A DNA stretch of 64,000 nt from Turnera subulata (Eukaryota > Streptophyta > Magnoliopsida > Malpighiales > Passifloraceae). Both the position numbers and the translations under genes were made by a program. Below the pieces are notes generated by a model. The model was given only the letters and a program-made list of their open reading frames with translations, did not search any database and was not told the origin of the DNA. Shown piece after piece: positions 10,646 to 21,800 of the stretch; the first letter of the stretch is position 1; each line of letters opens with the position of its first letter. The stretch lies in NCBI GenBank assembly GCA_028386065.3, contig JAKUCV010001013.1:1-64000 (forward strand), written 5' to 3'.

Positions 10646-13600
10646 TGAAACGCCCCTGTCCCAATTTATTAATATAAAGTAGAATTTAAATATAAAATGA
10701 CTAAATTGCCCTTATTATTCCCGGGACACGAAAATCATAAAACAACATGATCAACATTCAATCAAATAATAAATAATACAAAGGAATCAAGTACGCAGCG
10801 GAAGACAAAAATACATAGCAACATGCATGCAATGAACCCTATGGATCCGACCCGAGGAGGAAAGCACTGCCACCTGCTGTTATGCTCTTCTGATCATCGA
10901 TCAACTAACTTGTGTAAAGACTATGAGGGGGTGAGACCAACCACTGTCTCACCACAAACAAATAAACCATAGTATACAACTACAAATCAACCACAAATAC
11001 ATCGGCATTAAACAGTAGCAATCACAGTGCACAAACAAGTCACAATACACAACACAAGTAATCTTCAGACTTCGGACCATCACTTATCATTACTTATATT
11101 ATTATCGTTGTTATTAGGTTTAAATATTTTATTAGGGCCCTCTATTGTGTGCGTCGAGCTCGGTCCCGTCTCATGAGACAACCAGGGCATAAGCCCAATA
11201 TAATTAGGGAAAGGCCCAATACAATCAGTGAGAGAGAGAGAAAGACAGAGAGAAAGAGGGAGGTAGAAAGGGGGAGATAGAAAGAGGGAGGTAGAACCGG
11301 TCATCACAGACCCATATGCTAAATCGCATATACCATGCTATCCCGCATGCAATCCCCGAGGGGTATCACCTCCCGCTCGAACCAACCGGTCAACAGCCCC
11401 ACAGTAGTATATTTTTATTGTACATTGTTCTCAGTTATACTTAATGAGTTATATGTGCCATAAATTACGATTGTCCAGGAATGAGTGGATTTAACATTTT
11501 ATTTTCCAGTCCGGGCCTCCAGCCCCAAATCACCACACGAATCACAGAATCATATCTCATATTATTTAATCATAACAAACAAATCATGCTCAACTGGCAT
11601 GTCATATCACACAGGCACACGATTCACATAATCAGACATATCACATAAAGTATCACCAATAAGAAACAGGTGCATACAGGAACACCAACACAGCAAGCAT
11701 ACATGCATATAGCATACAATGCCAACCAAGTATTACCACTTCATGTACCATGTTTATTAACCGAGTATTGTAGGCAGTAATGCATACAAAGGTTTATATG
11801 TCCTCACCTGGGCCATGTTAATTTCCTCGGGACCCGAAGCCTTGTTCCGCCTCGACATTCCTATGTCCTCAACATCCTACGACATACACATCACATAAGA
11901 CATTTATTCCTGACAAACACTAAATGCATGCTAAAGATGAAATCTTGAGCCTTCTAGCCCGTTTGTGTTCATTAACCGTGAATCCACTAATAGGTCGTGG
12001 TCCAAGCCCAAATATAACCCTCAAACTCCATTTCATATTTAACTAAAATCCATATTATAGTTGATTGGCCGAAAGTGTATCATCTCATTCTCCAAAACAC
12101 ACATTGGGCTTTACGCCCATAACAATAATAATCATTGGGCCTAAAGCCCATACATACATAATGTAACTTTTATTGGGCCCGAGCCCGGCCCGTCATAATA
12201 ATCATACTAAACCAAACCCCCGAGTCCAGTCTTTCCGGCCTAACAGCTTTATTCGTGTCGGTGGGATTCCGGCCACGCACCACTCAAACGTCACACTCGG
12301 TTTCCACTAGTCCATTTCATATTGATACATCGATTAATGCCGTACATGACATGACATGATTGGAAAGCAAATTATACACATCATCCGAGGATTACCGTGT
12401 AAAGTTAATTAAAATTATCGTCTCGCCGGAACAGTAACCTGTCTGCCGGATTCCGGCCATCCCGCGCCAGAAAAGTACACCGAGTTCGCCGAAATTTCCA
12501 CAGCAGTCCAGAAACGTCCAATGCCCAAACTGTCCAACCCGGAGAGATGCAGGACAACATTCAAATCAAACAAAAACAACAACCACCGAGCATTAAAATA
12601 GAAAAGACGTGTTTAGAAATCGGATCCTCCCCGGAGTAAAGCAACCCGAGCAGCCACGCGACAGATCCGCACCCTCACCACAAATTTTGAGCCTCTGCCC
12701 CTCTTCCGGCAACCAAAATCCGAGGCGAAGAAACAACAAATCCACAACTACCCTCTGCCGAAGACGAACCCACAAAATGCAATCGGTCCGCCGCCACCAA
12801 CAACAAACAAAAATACCCGATTAACCAATCGGTACCCAAACCAACAAACTGAAAGCAAAGAGAAAGAGAAGTGCGACTTACCGGTCAGCGACGGTGGTGG
12901 CAACTACTCGAACCGAGCGGCGACGGCGACACAACAGCTCGATCCACCCCGAGCCCACCTCGGTTCCTCCGTCACAAGCCGTCCCCGGGCAGTTCTCTTC
13001 CCCGGTAGACGTGGACACGACTACGAAAGAAACGACGGCGGTGTTCGCAAAGAGAAAGAGAGGGAGGAACGGCGGTGGTAGTGTCGCGTCGCTTTCAACC
13101 CTCGCCCACCTCGAGACCTGCTCAGCTTTCCCAAAAACCCGAACCTCGACTCAGCAGGCCGGCAGCGATGGCTTCAGGGACGTGCAGCGGCGGCTCGACG
13201 AGGAGAAGAAGATGACGGGTGGTGATGGTGTTCCCGTTGGTGGCAGCAAGTGAGAAGAAAGGAGAAGAGTTGGAGAGAAAAGAGAGGACGGCAGCGGCTG
13301 AGTTCGGGAGAGAAAAAAAGAAAAGAAGAGAGAGAGAAAAGTTTACTTTTTATACCCTAGGGTTAGGGTTGATTTCGGTCAGGACCAAAACGACGTCGTT
13401 TTGATCTTAGCCGTGGTCAACCCTCTTCCCTCGGTCAAAACGCAGCCAAACCTTGAGTTTTATGCCTTAGCTACCTCAAAACGACGTAGTATCAAGCAAA
13501 ACTACTTCAAGCCATGTGTTTCTCCTTGAAACACAAACTAATTCCAAAACCTTAATCCGATATAGGATTATTCCACATAAAAGATATATTTTCAAGGAAA

Positions 13601-13696
13601 ATAAATTAATATTGACAATAATTTTCTTGACTAAAATTATTGCAAAAATTCCGAGAATTCCATAAAAATTAATTAACGAAAATTCGAGGTGTTACA
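10646..13696 (-). repeat. 5' LTR of the Tekay-like derivative (3051 bp)
   Basis: Reads TGAAACGCCC...GAGGTGTTACA on the plus strand. It is followed by ACTAG, matching the left flank. One 13-bp segment (12106-12118) is inverted relative to the other LTR. Confidence 0.85.
13347..13402 (-). promoter_or_regulatory. Core promoter block in the second Tekay-like LTR
   Basis: TATAAAAA at 13347-13354, telo-box-like AACCCTAACCCTAG next to it, and AAAACGACGTCGTTTT at 13387-13402, all unchanged relative to the block in the other LTR. Confidence 0.65.
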
Positions 13697-13701
13697 ACTA
13701 G
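13697..13701. repeat. Target site duplication ACTAG (right)
   Basis: Follows the right LTR end GTTACA at 13696 and matches 6127-6131. Confidence 0.85.
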
Positions 13702-14010
13702 CATATGATCACAGAAAAACCACATTAAGATGAGTGAATTAAAAGAGATAGAAATAGGGTACCACCAAAGGTATGTTCTTGGATTTTCTTTGCGTTTGAG
13801 GGTTATAGATTGTTTCTATCCTCTTTCCACTCCTTAATTCCACCTTGATTGTGTCTGGAACTACTGCAAAAAAAAAAAACACTAACAGCAAACCAAATGT
13901 GAAATCCAACAAAGAAAAGCTAAGAGAATTGAATTGAGAAGAGAAACTAGTAGAGTTTTCCCAAGTCAAAAGCTTCTTTTTTCCAAACCCTAAAGGTGTG
14001 TTTAGAGAGT

Positions 14011-14021
14011 TATATTTATAG
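14011..14021 (-). promoter_or_regulatory. TATA box of the solo LTR
   Basis: Minus strand reads CTATAAATATA. GC-rich repeats carrying ATGACCGCCGG (14236-14246) and two copies of GGCGGACATGTC lie about 140-240 bp upstream in element orientation, as in the LTR at 14995-16555. Confidence 0.6.
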
Positions 14022-14683
14022 TGTTCAAGGTCTGAGGAGTCGTGGTTTTGATCCAAAGGTCGAGATTAAACCCGTAAATCCAATGGCTGAGGGTAGAGAA
14101 TAGAAAAGAGGAAAAACAGAAAATATTTCCGAAACTGGAACGGTTGACCATCGGGCTCGGCGGACATGTCGAGACGACCGCCGGCACACAGCGGTCTTGT
14201 TGCCTTGACCGCAGAAGCCTGGCGGACATGTCTCCATGACCGCCGGCTCTGTCGGTTACTATTCACGGTTCTACTAGTTTGACCGAGTTTTCCTAAGTTT
14301 TAGTCCAATTCGATTCTTGCACGCAAAGTAAGGATTCTCAGAACAGAAAAACTCCATTTTCTTGAGGAAAACTCCACATTACTTCCATATAATCACAATT
14401 ACTTAACCCACACTCCAAGGATTTGAAATTATTCCTCTTTTCTCCACAAAATAGGCCAAATAATAGACCAACTTAAATTGGCCTCTAATCCAACGAAAAT
14501 TAGAGGTAAATAAGTCAAAAAATTCGTGCTAAGCTTGGGCCTAATTATGTGGATAGTCAATTAATTTATCTATTGGGTTTCTAAGCCAAATTAAATTCCA
14601 AAAATTAATAAAATTAACCTTGGGCTCTAGAATATAAAAATAATCCAATAAAACAAATAAATGGCTAAATTTGAGTGTTCACA

Positions 14684-14688
14684 ATCAT
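14684..14688. repeat. Target site duplication ATCAT (right) of solo LTR
   Basis: Directly follows TTCACA at 14683 and matches 5664-5668. Confidence 0.75.
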
Positions 14689-14994
14689 CAATGCATCATC
14701 AATCAAACAACAAACAACAAGATTCAAAATTAAAAAGAGGTTAGAGCACTTACCTTGAGTTTCTGAATAGAAACTATGCGTCGACTTCAAAGCCAATTAT
14801 TATAAAGAAAATAAGCGATCCAGCTTCTAATCCGACCTACAGCTCCAGATATCACCAATTTACTAAGACTGCATGCACCAGGGGTTTCTACTCGGGATCA
14901 CCACTTCTTTGCCATCGAAATTGCCTCCAACTGCCTTCTTCTTGCTCCTCTATTGATCTCCTCTTGCTATTAACACTATACTGCTCCCCCCTAC
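14689..14994 (-). mobile_element. Continuation of the Tat/Ogre-type LTR begun at 4326
   Basis: With the solo LTR removed, this joins the 4326-4948 fragment. CATCATCAATCAAAC and a GTTAGAGCACTTACC-like stretch correspond to 15412-15470 of the complete LTR. It is cut at 14994 by the next element, so its other end is missing. Confidence 0.45.
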
Positions 14995-16555
14995 TGTGAA
15001 TACCCAACCCAAAATCACTTGGGCCTATTCACCTATTTCCTTACACCTCCTTCTTCGGGTCTATCCCATGTCAATGGAGTCGCCACTCAAATTTTATTAA
15101 GGGAAAAATTTGGGAAAAACCTTCAGATGACTCCTTTAGGCTACATGGTCATGGCGACCAAAGACATGGAATCGGGGGTTCGTCACGGATGGGAAGGTGT
15201 TAGGCACCCATCCGTGTTAGGTCGAGACTTTGTGCAATTGATGAATACAAATGTTCCTTGTGCAGGTGTGCAAGTGTGGAAAATGAAAGAATGGGGGAAA
15301 AGAAGAAGATTTGGCTTGCATCCCGTTGTAAAACCGAGACAACCTACGTATCTTAGTGACCGGGGTCAAAGCCACGTAGTTCTAAACATGGCACTAATCG
15401 GCCTCTTACATCATCAAAAGCATCAGCATATAATCTGCAAAGAATCAATCAAAAGAGTTTAGTGTTACCTCTTACAGCCCTCCTCTAGCTACTTGCAATG
15501 GGTTGAGTTCTACACCCACCTTCTTGCCACTTCTAAGCTCAATGGTTGGTCCTCCTCTTAATTCCTCCTCGCTGGACTACTACTGATGCCTCCCACGAAA
15601 TTTCTCCAGAGTTTCTGCCTAAGAATGTTTTTCTAGGCTTAGAGAGGTGGAGTTTCTCCAAGCGCTCAAGGCTTATGGGTGTGTATGTGAGAAAGATTTT
15701 GATCCCCCTGAAATGTGTATGAGGGGTCCTATTTATAGTGTTTTGGGAAGCCTAGGGGCATGGACCTGCATAATAGTGAAGATTATGCCCGAAAATCCGG
15801 TCCAAAACTGCGTAGGATCAAATTAGAAACAAAATCGGAAAAAATCGGAGGTTTTGGGCACCTACGACCGCCGCTGCCGGCGGTCATCCTTTGGATGACC
15901 TCCCATGCCGGCGGTCATGTGGGGATGACTTCGTGTCACTCGTTCTTTCCTTGTTTGACCCCGAATCCCCCTAATTCAGCTCTAATTTGATCTTACCGCG
16001 TAATTAACCCCTAATCAACCTAGAATCACTCATTTACTTGATCATCACTCCTCTAAATCATTCCAAGATTGATTGATTACTTATTAACACCCATTTCATA
16101 CTAAATCATACCAAAAACAACATTTCTACATAAATGATGATTTGGCTCTGATTTTCCACGAAAATCAGTGCTAAAATTAGCCTGCAAGAAATGTGTTAGT
16201 GGGTCGGATAAACTCTGGAGAATTCATTTACTTGGACTCTTAAACCCATTCCTAACCTAAAAATAAATCTTCTCAATATAATTGGGTTAGAAACAACTAA
16301 AAGCCCAAGCAATGAAATGAAATGTATTTTAATGTAAATAAACCTTATTATACGTCTTACCCTAAGATTAAATCATCTAATTAATCCTACGGTTTAGATG
16401 CACAAAGGTTTAGATTACCAAAATACATTAATTCTACTAAATTAAATTCTTGTCATGCCTTAACTCAAAATCAAATCATCTCAATAACCTCAAGTTAAGC
16501 ATGTTTGGAATCTAGTTTTAGTAAAATATTCGTGGGTCAAATTTGGGTGTTCACA
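14995..16555 (-). repeat. 3' LTR of the Tat/Ogre-type element (1561 bp)
   Basis: Plus strand TGTGAATACC...GGTGTTCACA. The first 690 bp match 22921-23600 almost base for base. The open frame at 15019-15462 is LTR sequence in which stop codons happen to be absent. Confidence 0.8.
15729..15738 (-). promoter_or_regulatory. TATA box of the Tat/Ogre-type LTR
   Basis: Minus strand CTATAAATAG. Two copies of CCGGCGGTCAT (15877-15887 and 15908-15918) and the hairpin GGTCATCC/GGATGACC (15882-15900) lie 140-190 bp upstream in element orientation. Confidence 0.6.
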
Positions 16556-16570
16556 GATGCCCCTCGTTGA
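16556..16570 (-). other. PPT of the Tat/Ogre-type element
   Basis: Minus strand reads AACGAGGGGCATC directly before the LTR start TGTGAACACC. It primes plus-strand DNA synthesis. Confidence 0.6.
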
Positions 16571-17430
16571 GGAGTCCTTAGGAACTAAGGACGAAACAAC
16601 TTAAGATAGGAACAACCACATTTGAATGATAAATGTGTGGTGTGTGCCAAGTTTCGGAGCATCCCATGCTCCTCTTCAGGAATCGTCTCATCCTGAAGTT
16701 TTGAGGGACTAACCCTCGGATTCTGGGAATCATCTCATCCCAGGTTTTCGAGAATCATCTCATCACGAGGTGATAGAATCATCTTATCTATCGGGTTGTT
16801 GATAAGGAATCATCTCATCCTAAGTCTATGGTTTGTAGGAATCATCTCATCCTGAGGCGATAGAGTCATCTCATCCATCGAGTCGTCAACAAAGAATCAT
16901 CTCATCTTTGTTAACTAGGTTTGGGAATTATCTCGTCCCAAGTCTATGGTTTGCGGGAATCATCTCGTCCCGAGGCGATAGAATCATCTCATCTATTGGG
17001 TCGTCAACAAAGAATCATCTTATCTTTGTCAACTATGTTTGGGAATCATCTCATCCCAATTCTATGGTTTGCGGGAATCACCTCATCCCAAGGCGATAGA
17101 ATCATCTCATCCATCGGGTCGTCAACAAAGAATCATCTCATCTTTGTCAACTAGGTTTGGGAATCATCTCATCCCAAGTCTATGGTTTGCAGGAATCATC
17201 TCTTCCTGGGGCATTAGAATCATCTCATCTATCGGGTCGTCAACAAAGAATCATCTCATCTTTATCAACTAGGTTTGGGAATCATCTCATCCCAAATTAT
17301 GGTTCTCAGGAATCATCTTATCCCGAGGTTTTGGGAATCATATCATCCCAGGTTTTTGACAAAGAATCATCTCATCTCTGTCAACTGGCTACTCAGCAAT
17401 TTGGTTTGGGAATCATCTCTTCCCAGGGTT
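16571..17430 (-). repeat. Hairpin array 1, with a 118-bp four-hairpin repeat
   Basis: About 25 units of roughly 30 bp share the loop ATCATCTCA (plus strand) between complementary arms: CTTCAGGA/TCCTGAAG, CTGGGA/TCCCAG, TTGGGA/TCCCAA, GCGGGA/TCCCGA, GATAGA/TCTATC, ACAAAGA/TCTTTGT. From 16921 four different units form a 118-bp repeat restarting at 17039, 17157 and 17275. Two further perfect hairpins open the array (GTCCTTAG/CTAAGGAC at 16574-16592, GGAGCAT/ATGCTCC at 16656-16672). Open frames through the array result from the repeat and are not genes. The position next to the PPT matches the variable 3' UTR of Ogre-type elements. Confidence 0.8.
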
Positions 17431-18460
17431 TGCGAGGACCTGATCCTCGGCTTTGGTTTTGCATGTACCGGGTACACGGCATTGGTCGTGCGTGTACCGG
17501 GTACTCGGCTTTGGGTTTTGCGTATACCAAGTACACGGCTTTGGTTTTGCGTGTACCGGGTACACGTCTTTGGTTTTGCGTGTATCGGGTACACAGCTTT
17601 GTATTTGCATGTACCGGGTACACGACTTTTGTTTTGTGTGTACCGGGTACACGGCTTTTGATTTTGCGTGTACCTGGTTCATGGCTTTTGGTTTTGCGTG
17701 TGTTGGGTACACAACTTTTGATTGGTTTTCCTTATCCCATGGTTTGCGAGAACTGGGTTCTCGGCTTTTGACTTGTATGTCTCAAAGTTAGCTCAGCTCA
17801 AAGTTTGCAAGGGCTAGGCACTTGGCTTTGGGTTGCAAGGGCTAGGCAGTTTGGCTCTTCGGGTCTTCGGTTTTTGGTTGGGTTTGTTCTTCTCATGATT
17901 GCGAGGACCGGGTCCTTGGCTTTGGCTGGGTTCCCTCACCTCTCTCCTGACTGGGTTCTTCTGGGTCTGGATCTATACTCTCAGGGTCTTCTCTCGTCTC
18001 ACGGTCTGCGGGAGCTGTGTTATTAGCTTCTCTCATGGCTGGATCCCTCATGGCTTCATCACATCTGTGTTCCCTCAGGTTTGTTCTTTCACATCTCTCG
18101 GTTTGCGGAAGCTAGATCCCGGCTTTTTGGTTTGCTCATCTTTCAGGGTTTCTCTCTCGTCCCTCTTATTTCTCGGTTTGCGGGAGCTAGGACCCAACTT
18201 TTTGGTTTGCCCTCATATCTGGATCCCCTTATGGCTGGGTCTATTCCTCTTTGGATGTTCTCTCACATCTGATTTTTCTCAAGTCTGGTCTCTCTCATCC
18301 TTCGGTTTGGATTCTCTCATTTCACGGTTTGTGCTGGGACCCGACTTCTGGTTTACCCTCATGTCTCATTGGTTCGGTTATCTCACCTCTGGGTATCTTA
18401 GGTTCTCTTATTATCTTGCTGGTTCAGGGTGGTCTAGGTCACATTCCCCTATGCCATCTA
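17431..18460 (-). repeat. Hairpin array 2, 30-40 bp units
   Basis: Degenerate units of a short inverted repeat followed by a spacer close to GGCTTTGGTTTTGCG. The stems change while pairing is kept: GAGGA/TCCTC, GTGTACC/GGTACAC (eight or nine units, 17459-17720), GAGAAC/GTTCTC, AGGACC/GGTCCT. Beyond about 17950 the units become longer and more decayed, with GTTTGCGGGAGCT recurring. Confidence 0.7.
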
Positions 18461-18564
18461 TCTGGACTCCCAAGTAGGTTATCTATGGCTCATGTGCTCC
18501 CGAGTTCTCTAGTGTGTTTGAAGGAAGTTGGGTGTGTCGTTCCCCTTGAGACATACACCAAAAG

Positions 18565-18885
18565 TAGGGGTGTGATGCCCCTAGTACCTCATTATGGTTT
18601 TAGAGGTGGGGTTTCATATCCCAAGTGTCCCAGCCCATAATCGAACAAATGATCTATTTCTCATAGTCAAAAAATGGGCCCGCCGTGCCCCTAGGAGTCA
18701 ATCGATCAGAGTGGGGTAGCATGCCCCAACAACTGGTTCAAAAATCACGGGGTAGCATGCCCCAAGAATATCTAAAATCCACGTGGGGGTAGCATACCCC
18801 GAAAAGCTTGACTCGAGAGATGGGGTAGCATGCCCCTTGCAACCTTTATTAACCCGAACTATAGGCCCGCTGTGCCCCTAATGTC
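18565..18885 (-). repeat. Hairpin array 3, GGGG...CCCC units
   Basis: About nine units such as GGGGTAGCATGCCCC and GGGGTGTGATGCCCC, plus shorter GGCCCGCTGTGCCCC-like forms, spaced roughly 30-50 bp apart. Arms are G4/C4 with a 6- or 7-nt loop, often TAGCATG. Confidence 0.65.
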
Positions 18886-21800
18886 AGGATGTAAGTTTAA
18901 TCTCCAGGTAAATGTGTCTCTATTGCGTGGCGTTAGCTTGATACGTCAGAGGAATAAAGCATGACATGCCCATTGTCTACAATTCCCATTATCCACAAGA
19001 TTTGTTCATGTCATGCCCCTTCAACTAATAACCCTAGGGAATGTAAGTGTACATCAAGTGATGAATTTCTAATGTTGTCACCTCTGTTGACCCTTCACCT
19101 TCAACCAAGTCTACCCTATCAAAAAATTCGTGTTCTATATGTGAGTGATGCATGAGCATGTCTAAATCTGTCGTCTTTTTAATGCATGAGGGTGCCCTTA
19201 GTTTCTACATGTGAGTTTTTGGATGCAAGTGCTTATGATTTCCCCCTTCACCTCTTTCTCTTTTTTCTTATCCCCATTCTCACTTTTCTCTCCCTTTCCT
19301 ATGGATGCAAGTGCCACCTACTTCTACATGTATGTTTGGATGTACGTGCAATCTCATTCCCATATGGTCCGTAAGTGCCCCTAGTATGATGCATGAGCAT
19401 TAAAAATCGTTCGTGCTGAGGTGAAAGTCAAGCAACTAGAGAAAAAGCGAGTTATCCCATAAAAAAACCCCAAATCTTCAAAGAAAAAGATTCCCACTGA
19501 TCATGAACCCAATCAATTCAAATTTTAGCTTGGACCCCATGAGTGAACATTCCTTGTTGAAAAGGTTTGATGGATGAAGACCCATAAAGCGAAATCAATG
19601 GATGAGTGGATACCCCTTAAAAAATAGATGGAGGTGATGTGCCTAGATGCTGGTCCCTAACTTCCCAAGTGAATCATTTTCAAAATGATGTTATCTACCC
19701 TATGGATGCCCTCTGGTCGTTGGCTGCTATCCCCATTTCCCTTTAGCCTTAACTTTTGCCTAGGCTGCCCATGTGGGTTTTCAGCCTAGCAGGCTTGTCC
19801 TAACTTTTGCCTAGGCCGCCCTTTCGGGTTTTTAACCTAGCGGACTCTTTTTTATTTCTCTATTTTTTCTTTTCTCTTCATGGGGATAGCAGCCATAGGT
19901 ATAGAATACTGAGATCACAAAGTTTGGGTAAGATGAAGGCCACTCGGGCTGGGTGCACTCGAATGACCAATATGGAGGTAGACTTACCAGCTAAAATGAG
20001 TGAAATCTAGAATCACATGTCTAAGAGACCATTGGAGAAATACGATGACCAGATTCAAAATGAGTTTCTAGAGAGAGATGGACTTGACCAACATCTACAA
20101 CTTCATGAGCCCAAACTACGCGTCCGAGTGAAGGAAACTTGTGACTACAAAAGAGGCCCGAATACAATCAACTGTGTGGCATGCGTGTCTAGCTATGACC
20201 CCAGTCTTTCCATTGAATCATTCTGGGAACCATAATTTATAGACCGGGCCTGTTGCCGGATTACCTATGTATCTGTGGATGTGGTGTCAGATTTGAGATG
20301 ATGGTGTCTTGTGGAAGGCTGAAGATAGGGGGTGTTTGATAGAATGGTGTTTAGTGGGAGGCTAAAGGTAGCAGGGGAACACTTGTCTTCTTCATTATGA
20401 TTTTTTCTCCCAATTTCATGAAATGGATGATCAATTATTCAAGCATTGAGGGTCACCCCTTTTTCCTCATTTCTCTTTTTTTCTTTTTCTTTTTCTTCTT
20501 TTTTTTCCGATTTTTTTTTAATTTTTCCCAAGAAGAGTGACCCCTTTGAACAAGTGTACTCAGATAAGACTCTTTTAAAAACTAGATTTATCTTTGGGAA
20601 GCAACTCCTCTAGACAAGTGTTCAAGGTAGATGTGATGAGGTTAACATGGATGTCGGGCTGGATAGGTGTTCAAAGGTCAAATTGGGTAAGTGTTTGAAG
20701 GCTAGTGCGGGTGAGTGTTTAGGAATTAGCTGGGGTTGGACGAATAAGTGTTAGGCAAGGTCGGATTACATCTACAGAATCAGGTCTTCGTAGTTCGTTT
20801 TATGGTCCCCTAAATTGATCCAATGGAATATAATGAAGTCATGCATAATTTGCCACATTTACACAGAAGGTGAAGAAATCAAAGTTTTATTCATTATGTG
20901 AAAATGAGAGTACAAACACTGACACTATTGATTGTTGGATGTAAAATTTGATTATTGCCCCTTTTGTCTCGACTCAACTTCTAGACTTTAAAGGACGACT
21001 ACACAGCCTCTCCCAATTCTTAGTGGTCATTCCATCCATACTTAACAATTCGATATATGGTCCCTGGTTGAATTTCACTTGCACTTCTTGTTCACCCTTT
21101 GGAATGCATCATCTCCGTTGTCACTTTCTTCATTATCCCTTAACCTTCCCCACTATCTTCTCATCATGTCTCAGTCGTCATTCTCATTGCGATCCTCATT
21201 GTTTCCCGATTGTTGGGGCTCGTGTCCGGTTCATTTGAGAAGGCCCCATGATAATGTCTTCACTCGACACCCCAGCTTTGCTCGTCAATTCGACTTGTCA
21301 GTTTAGTCCCTCGGCTCGGCTTATCAACTTGGCTACTCATCAACTTCTTATCTGGGCTCTCCAACTCTTCATAGAAAAAAACCAGGGCTCACATGTCCAT
21401 CCTTACAGAAGGCCCAATCAGGTCACCTCATCTCACCCCATCTTCTTTCTGCATTCTTCTCCATTGTTTCTCCCCAAGCTAGGATTTACATTTCTTCTCA
21501 TGAGAAGGCTCCCTTGGTTTATCTTAGCTTGAATTCTCAATTCCCATTAGCTCGTCTCAGCTTTGCATCCGGTTCCTTGGCTTTCCAACTCGGCATCTCA
21601 ACTTGGCAACTTGACTCGGTTACTCGACTTGGCTTCTTAAGTCAGCTTATCAACTTAGCTCAGCGGCTTGGCCCATCAACTTGGTTCACACTCAAACATT
21701 AGAGCTTACATCATTCTCCTTGGGAGGATGCCTGGACTTGCATCTGCTCTCACAAGAAAGCTCAACCAAGTCATCCCATCTCACTTCTTCTGCTTTACAT

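Larger units (their letters stand above)
6132..13696 (-). mobile_element. Large-LTR non-autonomous Tekay-like Ty3/gypsy derivative
   Basis: This 7565-bp element has two LTRs of about 3.05 kb (6132-9191 and 10646-13696), only 1454 bp of interior, and ACTAG on both flanks. It runs on the minus strand: PPT at 9192-9215 next to the left (3') LTR, PBS at 10629-10645 next to the right (5') LTR. The signature TTTCGAGGACGAAATTTTG before the PPT, and LTR ends TGTAACGCC...GGGCGTTTCA, are hallmarks of the Tekay/Del chromovirus lineage. No gag, protease, RT or integrase is encoded, which places it with LARD-like derivatives that depend on proteins from relatives. The LTRs differ by scattered substitutions and a few indels, so the insertion is not very recent. 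Confidence 0.85.
5669..14683 (-). mobile_element. Solo LTR of Tat/Ogre type, split by a nested element
   Basis: The LTR consists of 5669-6131 plus 13702-14683, about 1.45 kb in all, after removing the nested 6132-13696 insertion and its duplication. Its ends TGTGAG...TTCACA match the LTR ends at 14995-16555 (TGTGAATACC...GGTGTTCACA). The flanks show ATCAT on both sides and no interior with PBS or PPT, so it is a solo LTR left by LTR-LTR recombination. Family text such as CGGGGGTTCGTCA and CACCCCATCCATGC is shared with the other Tat/Ogre-type LTRs in the window. Confidence 0.75.

Noticed and set aside
12894..13404. GC-rich ORFs in the Tekay-like LTRs (8468-8987 and 12894-13404) as a gene
   Set aside because: They lie in LTR leader sequence, are disrupted differently in the two LTRs, and show no domain. 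The minus strand is the transcribed one.
16680..17430. CRISPR-like array
   Set aside because: Regular short repeats with variable parts look similar at first sight, but the variable parts are paired arms of a hairpin, the loop is 9 nt, there are no cas genes, and the context is a plant retrotransposon.
16908..17791. Long open frames through the repeat array (for example 17157-17771 and 17453-17791) as a repeat protein gene
   Set aside because: Unit lengths happen to be free of stops; all frames on both strands are open in places, and the peptides change with the array. No start context, domain or conservation.
20017..20235. Small host gene in the Tat/Ogre-type interior
   Set aside because: No domain or homologue recognised, no promoter or intron structure, and the region is within LTR-retrotransposon limits.
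20460..20530. Pyrimidine run as a PPT of another element
   Set aside because: Low-complexity CTTTTT sequence with no LTR terminus next to it.
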